From the NCBI GenBank assembly GCA_041687435.1, contig JAWLBX010000006.1, positions 1-64,000 on the forward strand: a stretch of 64,000 bases of DNA, read 5' to 3'. The notes beneath the pieces are model-generated. The model was given only the letters and a program-made list of their open reading frames with translations. It did not search any database and was not told the origin of the DNA. Source of the DNA: JACKII01 sp041687435. GTDB taxonomy: Bacteria; Pseudomonadota; Alphaproteobacteria; Bin95. The position numbers and the translations under genes are program-made. Of this stretch, positions 57,846-64,000 are shown one piece after another (positions within the stretch are counted from its first letter, which is position 1; every line of letters begins with the position of its first letter).

Positions 57846-57980
57846 CTATTTCAGCTTCTTGCCCGCCACCACAATCGGCGTCCGGCCGGATGCGACCGTG
57901 GTGGCCGCAGCTGCCTTTGGCTTGTCCTGTTTCGGTTTCTTGATTTCTTTGTTGCCGCGTCGGTGATCGCCTTTGGACAT
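57846..57980 (-). CDS. Small basic conserved hypothetical protein
   Basis: 44 residues from ATG 57980 (MSKGDHRRGNKEIKKPKQDK...). Very rich in Lys and Arg, with an Ala-rich middle and a VVAGKKLK end. It looks like a recurrent family of tiny proteins with an N-terminal (S/A)KG-x-x-RxNKExKKPK pattern in proteobacteria, recalled from memory. No known function. An open frame upstream adds 16 residues but begins without a ribosome site. Confidence 0.6.
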   Translation of the reverse strand: MSKGDHRRGNKEIKKPKQDKPKAAAATTVASGRTPIVVAGKKLK

Positions 57981-58176
57981 GTTCGGGTCTTTCAGTTGGA
58001 GCATATCACGAAGAAATATTCCCCGCATCGTTATTGCTCAAACATCAAATAACCACCGCGTGAGCAGGATTCAATACGCCGCCCAAATCGCATCAAAACA
58101 AAATTCCCGCGGGGTCAGGCGAAATATCGCGCTCTGATCGACCCTATGGCCTGGTTATCAGAAACTGGCAGATTTC

Positions 58177-59367
58177 CTACTTTGCAGCCTGCGGCATCAG
58201 GTGCGGGGCAAGGCATGGGTTTTTGGCGGCAGAGATATAGACAAAACCATCCATCAGCCTGCGCTGGGTGCGGAAGACGCTGGCAGTCTCCGCGTGCCAG
58301 GATCCGTCAGGCCGGTGCTGCACGTCCGCATCGACGACCGTGGTGCCGGAGGCCTGGCCGACGCGGACCGCTTCGCCCGAACGGGTGACTTCGTGCACGA
58401 TAGTACCCTCGATCTTGGCCGCGCAGGCGGTGCAGAGCGCGCCGGTCAACGGAATGGCACGGTGCGGCTGGCCGACGGAGATCATCCGGGCGAGTAGGTC
58501 TACCGCATCCGCCGGCATGGTCTGGCCATCGAGCATCTCCGACGCCATCGGCGGCGCGACGAACGCGACCTTCGGCGCGCCCTTGATAGCCGCCGCCTCG
58601 GCCAGGTCGGGCGCGATGCCCATGGCAACGCTGGCCGCCTGACGGATCGCTTCCAGCTTCGCCAACAGGGCCGTATTGTTGTCCATGGCGAGCGGCGACT
58701 CGTTGCCCGCCGCGCCTACATCCGCCGCCCGCACGAAAACGCAAGGGTTGGCCGCATCCACCATCGACGCCTCGATAGTGGAGCCATCCGCGAGGGTCAG
58801 CCGGTCGCGCGGATTGCCGGTCGGCAGGATCTTGCCGGTGCGCGCGCCGCCGGGCCGGAGAAAGTCCAACGCCACCGGCGAGCCCCGGCCCGCCACGCCC
58901 GGCAGTTCGAACCCGCCATCGATCGCGGCCTGTCCGTCGTCCATGCCGAAGCGGCTGATGATGATCTTGTCGGTGTTGGTGTTACGGATGCGCACGCGGG
59001 CCTCTTCCGCCCCGTCCGCGACGCTTACCAACCCCTCGTCCACCGCAAACGGCCCCATAGCGCTGGACATGTTTCCGCAGTTGGCGCTCTCGTCCACGGA
59101 GTCATCCCGCGGCGACAGCTGAAAGAAGCTGTAGTCGATATCCGCATCCTCGCGCGCGCTCGGCGCCACCACGCACACCTTGCTGAGCGAGGAAATGCCA
59201 CCGCCCATGCCATCCAGTTGCCGGCCATAGGGGTCGTTCGCGCCGATGGCTGCCCGGAAGATGTCCGGCCAGAGCGAACGGTCGGCCGGCAGGTCGCCGG
59301 CATGGAACACCAGGGCCTTGCTGGTACCGCCGCGCATGAACGCGGCCGGGATGCGGAACTGACGCAT
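58177..59367 (-). CDS. prpF: PrpF-family isomerase (2-methylaconitate / oxalomesaconate tautomerase-like)
   Basis: 396 residues from ATG 59367 with an AGGGAAG box; the longer frame overlaps the divergent gene's leader. The diaminopimelate-epimerase-like fold is marked by AAFMRGGTSKALVF, DGMGGGISSLSKV, the active-site-type ESANCGNMSS (Cys), and VDAANPCVFV with a second Cys. PrpF isomerises 2-methyl-aconitate in the AcnD-dependent methylcitrate cycle; others act on oxalomesaconate. It is divergent from a PrpB-like lyase, which supports a methylcitrate-like role. Confidence 0.9.
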   Translation of the reverse strand: MRQFRIPAAFMRGGTSKALVFHAGDLPADRSLWPDIFRAAIGANDPYGRQLDGMGGGISSLSKVCVVAPSAREDADIDYSFFQLSPRDDSVDESANCGNMSSAMGPFAVDEGLVSVADGAEEARVRIRNTNTDKIIISRFGMDDGQAAIDGGFELPGVAGRGSPVALDFLRPGGARTGKILPTGNPRDRLTLADGSTIEASMVDAANPCVFVRAADVGAAGNESPLAMDNNTALLAKLEAIRQAASVAMGIAPDLAEAAAIKGAPKVAFVAPPMASEMLDGQTMPADAVDLLARMISVGQPHRAIPLTGALCTACAAKIEGTIVHEVTRSGEAVRVGQASGTTVVDADVQHRPDGSWHAETASVFRTQRRLMDGFVYISAAKNPCLAPHLMPQAAK

Positions 59368-59443
59368 GAAAGGCTTCCCTTGAGCGCGTGTTGACGGCAC
59401 TGTCGCGCCAATTCCCCTTGAACGCAACGGAGCTTGCATAGCG

Positions 59444-60364
59444 ATGACTTGGCTCGAAGCTGCCGACTGGCCCACAGAACCGCCCGGCGAGCGCTTTGCC
59501 GCGCTGGTCGAATGCCCCGGCATTCTGCGCATTCCCGGCGCCCACAACGCCATGGCCGGGCTGCTGGCAAAAAAGCAAGGCTTCGAGTGCCTCTATGTCA
59601 GCGGTGCAGCGGTCACCGCCTCGCTCGGCATTCCGGATGTCGGCATCCTGAGCCTGGAGGAGCTGTGCTTCTTCACCCGCAGCATCTACCGCGCGACGCG
59701 CCTGCCGCTGCTGGTCGATGCCGATACCGGCTATGGCGAGGTGATGAACGTGATGCGCACCGTTCGGGAGCTTGAGGCAGCCGGCGCAGCCGCCATGCAG
59801 ATGGAAGACCAGGTGCTGCCGAAGAAGTGCGGCCACCTGAACGGCAAGCAGCTCGTGACCACACAGGAGATGTGCGAGAAGATCGCCGCCGCCCGCAAGG
59901 CGCGCACCCACCTGCGCATCGTCGCCCGCACCGACGCCGTGGCGAACGAGGGGCTGGATGACGGCATCGCCCGGGCACGGGCCTATATCGAGGCCGGCGC
60001 CGACATCGCCTTTGCCGACGGCGTGACCGACGCGGCCGGCTTCCGGCGCTTTGCGGCCGAATGCGGCGGCCCGTTCATGGCCAACATGACCGAATTCGGC
60101 AAGACGCCCTACTTCACCGCCCGGGAGTTCGAGGAAATGGGCTGCAAGCTGGTGATCTGGCCGGTCTCCTCCATGCGCGTCGCGGCCAAGGCGATGGATC
60201 GCTGCTACGCCGAACTGGCCGAGAAGGACACGCTGTTCGGCCACCTCGACCAGATGCAAACCCGGGCCGAGTTGTACGACACCATCGGCTACCACGACTT
60301 CGAGGCGCTGGATGCCTCCGTAGCCAAAACCGTGGTGCCAGAGGACCGGCGGACACGAAACTAG
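59444..60364 (+). CDS. Isocitrate lyase / PEP-mutase family lyase (PrpB-like)
   Basis: 306 residues. The superfamily catalytic loop KKCGH lies at residues 127-131, and the metal-binding VDADTGYGE lies near 85. Length and motif fit 2-methylisocitrate lyase or a related oxaloacetate/C-C lyase. Together with the divergent PrpF it suggests a propionate or methylcitrate-type pathway, but PrpC and PrpD/AcnD are not here. The TAG stop shares a CTAG with the stop of the convergent MFS gene. Confidence 0.9.
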   Translation: MTWLEAADWPTEPPGERFAALVECPGILRIPGAHNAMAGLLAKKQGFECLYVSGAAVTASLGIPDVGILSLEELCFFTRSIYRATRLPLLVDADTGYGEVMNVMRTVRELEAAGAAAMQMEDQVLPKKCGHLNGKQLVTTQEMCEKIAAARKARTHLRIVARTDAVANEGLDDGIARARAYIEAGADIAFADGVTDAAGFRRFAAECGGPFMANMTEFGKTPYFTAREFEEMGCKLVIWPVSSMRVAAKAMDRCYAELAEKDTLFGHLDQMQTRAELYDTIGYHDFEALDASVAKTVVPEDRRTRN

Positions 60365-61545
60365 TCCCACTTCCTGGGCGGGCCCATCAGCAGGACCAGC
60401 ACCGTCGCGACAAAACCGCTGGCAGCACCGATCAGGATCGGCAGGTCGTAGCTCTGGTAGAGGTCGAAGGCCCGTCCCGCCAGCGGCGGCCCCAGCAGCG
60501 TGCCGAATGCGACGCTGGTATAGAGCCAGCCGATGATGCTGGAGAGCTTCTTCACGCCGAAATAATCGGCACTCACCGCCGGCGCGGTGCCGACAAAGCC
60601 GCCGTAGCAAAGCCCATAGACCAAGGCGAACACGTAGAGCGCCCAGATATAGCCGCCCCAGTACCAGACCAGATCCATCAGCCCGACGCCGGCATACATC
60701 AGCGCCAGCGCGTTACGACGGCCGATGCTGTCGGCAAGGCTCGCCAGCACGAACCGGCCGAGCGTGCTGCCGACGCCAATCAGCATCAGCAGGAACACGC
60801 CCGTCCCCTCCCCCAAGCCCCGGTCGAGCGCGTAGGGCTCCAGATGGACGAACGGCACGAACAGGCCGAGCGACAGCGCCAGCGAGGAGAGGTAGAGCAG
60901 GATGAAGCCACGCGACGACATGGCCTCCGCCACATTCGCGCCCTGCAGCCCGGTGCCGGCACGCCGGGCGCTGCTGTGCGCCGGCGGGTCGTCGATCAGG
61001 ATTGCGGCCAGCAGGCCCAGCACCAGCACGGCGATGCCAAGCGTCCGGTAGGCATAGCGCCAGTCACCCGCCTCGATCAGCACTTCGGCCACGCCGGGCA
61101 TGACCATGGTGCCGGCGCCGATCCCGGCCGCGGCGAACCCCGCCGCCATTGCGCGGCGCACGGTGAACCACCGCTGCACCGCGCCGATGGCCGGCACATA
61201 GAAGAAGCCGATGCCGACGCCGATGCCGACGCCGAAGGCGATGTAGGCTTCCCACAGGCTTTCCGCGTATGCGCCCCAAATGATGCCACCGCCGCAGACC
61301 ACAACGCCAAACAGCACCACCGGCCGCGTGCCGATCCGGTCGGCAATCGCGCCGCTGAGCGCGCCCAGCAGGAAGTAGAGAAAGCCGGAAATGCCGAAGA
61401 TCAGAGCGACGTCCTGGCGGCTCGCCTGAAATTCTGCCTCCAGCGCCGGAAAGAACGCGGTGAAGGCATAAGCGGCGCCGAACCCCAGAAACAGGAGCAC
61501 GAACGTGGCGGCCACCATCGCCCAGCCGCGGGCACTGTCTATCAT
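60361..61545 (-). CDS. MFS transporter (oxalate/formate antiporter-like)
   Basis: 394 residues from ATG 61545. Twelve helices. The MFS signature loop between helices 2 and 3 is GAIADRIGTRPVVLFG, and the later GVGSTLGRFVLASLADSIGRRN marks helices 8-9. This type (single-domain OFA/MCT-like carriers) moves monocarboxylates or dicarboxylates. Its stop overlaps the lyase stop by 3 nt, so the two are transcribed toward each other. Confidence 0.88.
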   Translation of the reverse strand: MIDSARGWAMVAATFVLLFLGFGAAYAFTAFFPALEAEFQASRQDVALIFGISGFLYFLLGALSGAIADRIGTRPVVLFGVVVCGGGIIWGAYAESLWEAYIAFGVGIGVGIGFFYVPAIGAVQRWFTVRRAMAAGFAAAGIGAGTMVMPGVAEVLIEAGDWRYAYRTLGIAVLVLGLLAAILIDDPPAHSSARRAGTGLQGANVAEAMSSRGFILLYLSSLALSLGLFVPFVHLEPYALDRGLGEGTGVFLLMLIGVGSTLGRFVLASLADSIGRRNALALMYAGVGLMDLVWYWGGYIWALYVFALVYGLCYGGFVGTAPAVSADYFGVKKLSSIIGWLYTSVAFGTLLGPPLAGRAFDLYQSYDLPILIGAASGFVATVLVLLMGPPRKWD

Positions 61546-61646
61546 GCGCTCTCTCGCTACCGAATCGGTCGTGCAGCCACCATAGCCGGGGAGCAAAGAG
61601 GCCGCTATATTGCCGGCTGGAAATTCCCGTAAAAGAACGGATTACC

Positions 61647-62213
61647 ATGGACCCGCGGCAAGGCCTCGGCACGCTGTTTTTGGTCGTCGGGCCGAGCGGC
61701 GCCGGCAAGGACACGCTGCTGGACGGCGCGCGCACTGCGTTGCACGGCAACAAGCGCTACCGTTTCGCCCGCCGCACCATCACGCGGCCCGACGATGCCG
61801 GCGGCGAGATGCACACGGCCGTTTCCGTGGCGGAGTTCGATCAGCTCAGAGCAGCAGATGCATTTGCCCTGCACTGGGGTGCACACGGCCTGTTCTATGG
61901 CATTCCCCGCTCAGAGACGGATGCACTGCGGCACGGTACGCATGTCATCGCCAATGTCTCGCGCGGCATCCTCGACCAAGCAAGAGCGATGTTCCGGCCG
62001 GTAATCGTCATCTCCGTGATTGTGCCGCCGGATGTGCTGCGCGCCCGGCTCGAGGCCCGCGGGCGCGAGAGCGCAGCGGATATCGAACGGAGGCTTGCCC
62101 GCGCTGCCGCGCTCGAGGTCACTGGGCCGGACGTCCGCCATGTCGTCAACGACGGCACAATCGAGCAGGGTGTCGCCCGGTTTCTGGACGCAATCGGCGC
62201 AACCGAGCCATAA
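61647..62213 (+). CDS. phnN: Ribose 1,5-bisphosphate phosphokinase PhnN
   Basis: 188 residues. Walker A GPSGAGKDT (15-23) near the start, a guanylate-kinase-like fold, RFARRTITRP and a C-terminal arginine-rich helix. PhnN converts ribose 1,5-bisphosphate to PRPP in the carbon-phosphorus lyase pathway. No other phn genes are in the window, so it is an orphan. It is followed after 45 nt by the lactonase-like gene. Confidence 0.88.
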   Translation: MDPRQGLGTLFLVVGPSGAGKDTLLDGARTALHGNKRYRFARRTITRPDDAGGEMHTAVSVAEFDQLRAADAFALHWGAHGLFYGIPRSETDALRHGTHVIANVSRGILDQARAMFRPVIVISVIVPPDVLRARLEARGRESAADIERRLARAAALEVTGPDVRHVVNDGTIEQGVARFLDAIGATEP

Positions 62214-62258
62214 TTGCCAATCAACACGATCCAAACCAACGAACGAGGAACACTCGGA

Positions 62259-63179
62259 ATGTCCTGGTACCCCCTGCCCGAAGTCATCACCGCCGAGCCC
62301 TTCTGCGAGGTACCGGAGAAGTACCGCCGGCACGGTCAGCGCTCGGTCTGGGCGGACATCAACCGGCAGGGCTTGCCCAAGGATTGTTTCGTCGAGGGGC
62401 CGAGCTTCGACCGCGACGGCAATCTCTACTTCGTCGATATTCCCTGGGGCCGCATCTTCAAGGCTGCGCCTGACGGTACTGTCGATTTGGTGGCCGAGTA
62501 CGACGGCGAGCCGAACGGCCTGCGCATACACAAGGACGGCAGCATCTACATTGCCGACTACAAGAACGGCATAATGAAGCTGGACCCGGCCAGCGGCGCC
62601 GTGACGGAGCACTGCACTCGCTTCCGGCTCGAATCCTTCAAGGGCTGCAACGACCTGGCGTTTGCGAGCGACGGCACGCTTGCCTGGACCGACCAGGGCC
62701 AGACCGGCCACCAGGATCCGACCGGCCGCGTTTTCCGCCTGTCGCCGGACGGCAGGCTCGACTGCATGCTGAGCGGTATTCCGAGCCCGAACGGTCTGGT
62801 CTGGAGCCTGGACGACAAGATCCTCTACGTCGCCGTCACCCGCGCCAACGCGATCTGGCGGCTGCCGATCATGCTGGACGGGCAGGTCTCCAAGGTCGGC
62901 ACCTTCATCCAGATGTCCGGCGGCATGGGGCCGGACGGCATCTCGATCACGGCGGACGGGGGGCTGGTGGTGAGCCATGTCGGCCTCGGCGCGATCTGGG
63001 TGTTCGACCGGCTGGGCCAACCGCTCTACCGGGTAAACTCGCCGACCGGCCACTCCACCACGAACGTCGCCTTCGGTGGGCCGCATAACCGCGACCTCTA
63101 CATCACCGAAAGCGACACCGGCACGATCCTGAAGGCGACACTGCCGGTCGCCGGCGCGACGCTGTATTCGCACCAGTAG
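62259..63179 (+). CDS. SMP-30/gluconolactonase/LRE-like protein
   Basis: 306 residues from ATG 62259, with GAGGA upstream. A six-bladed beta-propeller pattern is visible: a metal-binding-type FVEGPSFDRDGNLYFVD segment, EPNGLRIHKDGSIYIADY, GCNDLAFASDG and SPNGLVWSLDDKILYVA. These proteins hydrolyse sugar lactones or related esters with a divalent metal. It shares no clear path with phnN. Confidence 0.88.
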   Translation: MSWYPLPEVITAEPFCEVPEKYRRHGQRSVWADINRQGLPKDCFVEGPSFDRDGNLYFVDIPWGRIFKAAPDGTVDLVAEYDGEPNGLRIHKDGSIYIADYKNGIMKLDPASGAVTEHCTRFRLESFKGCNDLAFASDGTLAWTDQGQTGHQDPTGRVFRLSPDGRLDCMLSGIPSPNGLVWSLDDKILYVAVTRANAIWRLPIMLDGQVSKVGTFIQMSGGMGPDGISITADGGLVVSHVGLGAIWVFDRLGQPLYRVNSPTGHSTTNVAFGGPHNRDLYITESDTGTILKATLPVAGATLYSHQ

Positions 63180-63296
63180 CGGGAGTGGGCGGACCCGGCG
63201 TCCACGTTCGGCGCGCAGGCTTAAGGAGGCCGCGGATCGTCGCCTTCGGCTCGTCCGGGGATCAGCGGATTCCAGCGGCAGAGGCTGGGCAGAGCC

Positions 63297-64000
63297 TCAA
63301 TGCAGCGCGTCGTAGATCTTCTGTGCCACGGCGCGGTTGATGCCGCCGACCTTGGCGAGTTCCTCGACGCTGGCCCTAGTGACGCCGCGGACGGAGCCGA
63401 AATGCAGCAGCAGCTGCTTCTTCCGCTTCGGCCCGACGCCCGGAATCGAGTCCAACTGGGAGCCGCGCACGGCACCCTGCCGCGCCTGCCGGTGCGCGCC
63501 GATAGCGAACCGGTGCGCCTCGTCCCGCAGGCGTTGCAGGTGCAGCAGGGCCGGATCGTTCGGCGCCAGGCGAAACATTCCCTTCTCGGCGGAGATGAAC
63601 TGTTCCAGGCCGGCGTCACGGTCCGGCCCCTTGGCGATGGCGACCATGGCGATGTCGGTCAGGCCGAGCGTCTCCAGCACCTCCCGCACCGCCGAAAACT
63701 GGCCCTTGCCGCCGTCGATCAGCAGCAGGTCGGGACGGGAGTGGCTTTCGGTATCGCTGTCGTCCTCGTCCGCCAGTTTGCGCAGGCGGCGGGTCAGCAC
63801 CTCGCGCAGCATGGCGTAGTCATCATCGCCGGCAGTACCGCTGCCGTGCTTGCCGATCTTGAAGCGGCGGAAGGCACGCCTGAGCCAGCCATCGGCCGTG
63901 TAGACCACCATCGCGCCCATCGGGTGCGTTCCCATCAGGTGGCTGTTGTCGTAGATCTCCACCCGCTCCGGCGGGTTTTCCAGGCCAAGCGATGCGGCAA
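63297..64000 (-). CDS. uvrC: UvrABC system protein C (C-terminal part, cut by the window end)
   Basis: About 234 residues of the C-terminal half; the 5' end lies beyond 64000. Upstream of the first internal GTG the frame continues with NPPERVEIYDNSH, so that GTG is not the start. The UvrC RNase-H-like endonuclease domain is marked by YDNSHLMGTHPMGAMVV, LLLIDGGKGQ and RDEAHRFAI. The tandem HhH end is SQLDSIPGVGPKRKKQLLLHF. It cuts DNA 5' to lesions in nucleotide-excision repair. Confidence 0.96.
   Translation of the reverse strand, partial: AASLGLENPPERVEIYDNSHLMGTHPMGAMVVYTADGWLRRAFRRFKIGKHGSGTAGDDDYAMLREVLTRRLRKLADEDDSDTESHSRPDLLLIDGGKGQFSAVREVLETLGLTDIAMVAIAKGPDRDAGLEQFISAEKGMFRLAPNDPALLHLQRLRDEAHRFAIGAHRQARQGAVRGSQLDSIPGVGPKRKKQLLLHFGSVRGVTRASVEELAKVGGINRAVAQKIYDALH

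Noticed and set aside
59102..61632. Long open frames overlapping prpF, the PrpB-like lyase and the MFS gene on opposite strands
   Set aside because: They span several real genes in the wrong frame and contain no domains.
63180..63296. Gap between the lactonase-like gene and uvrC
   Set aside because: Scanned for hairpins and small genes; nothing convincing.

Overview
The window is GC-rich chromosomal DNA, densely packed with genes, and most likely comes from a free-living, heterotrophic alphaproteobacterium, probably Rhodospirillales-like. The evidence is an ATP12-type F1-ATPase assembly factor, an ATGA-overlapping degP-like/rarA/crcB/rluC/ATP12 cluster followed by propionyl-CoA carboxylase genes, a single-chain biotin-dependent acyl-CoA carboxylase, malonyl-CoA decarboxylase, and many TRAP and TTT uptake systems with catabolic oxidoreductases. 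I saw no rRNA, tRNA, CRISPR array, insertion sequence or phage module.

Layout. 1-4.2 kb: an AT-rich stretch, then a large beta-helix/RTX surface or secreted protein and a small half-ZIP-like membrane protein. 4.3-7.1 kb: an unusual alkaline-phosphatase-fold/TPR/sulfotransferase fusion. 7.3-12.9 kb: a fused TRAP permease, an iron-type alcohol dehydrogenase broken by an in-frame TAG, a Rieske oxygenase and a PKHD-type Fe(II)/2OG hydroxylase. 13.1-20.9 kb: aconitase, an acyltransferase, a methyltransferase, ferrochelatase, gamma-carbonic anhydrase, an SDR and QueF. 21-25.6 kb: a single-chain acyl-CoA carboxylase and a TauD-like dioxygenase. 25.9-29.0 kb: a tctCBA-type tripartite tricarboxylate transporter in which tctB is split into two frames. 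29.1-35.1 kb: dienelactone hydrolase, an LLM flavin oxidoreductase, an epimerase-like protein, exonuclease III, an alpha/beta hydrolase, a class I glutamine amidotransferase and an LprI-like exported protein. 35.2-43.7 kb: the housekeeping operon, then pccB-pccA with a strong terminator. 43.8-52.1 kb: cupins, malonyl-CoA decarboxylase, an orphan TRAP binding protein, a frameshifted LLM oxidoreductase, a serine hydrolase, a CaiB/BaiF CoA-transferase, a PCu(A)C copper chaperone and an SDR. 52.3-55.1 kb: a broken PEP-CTERM-like gene, an Fe(III) ABC permease and a Fur-family regulator. 55.2-64 kb: a DehI-like protein, a GMC oxidoreductase, PrpF-like and PrpB-like enzymes, an MFS carrier, PhnN, an SMP-30-like lactonase and the C-terminal part of UvrC.

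Metabolically the genes converge on short acyl-CoA and carboxylate use: PccAB, the single-chain carboxylase, malonyl-CoA decarboxylase, CoA-transferase, PrpF/PrpB-like enzymes, aconitase, and transporters for carboxylates (TTT, TRAP, oxalate/formate-like MFS).

Four genes carry apparent disruptions: an amber stop, an A-run frameshift, a one-base frameshift, and an ochre stop with a possible further A-run indel. In each case the remainder of the protein is intact in sequence, so the lesions are recent, programmed, or assembly errors. All calls come from reading the sequence; no database search was run.
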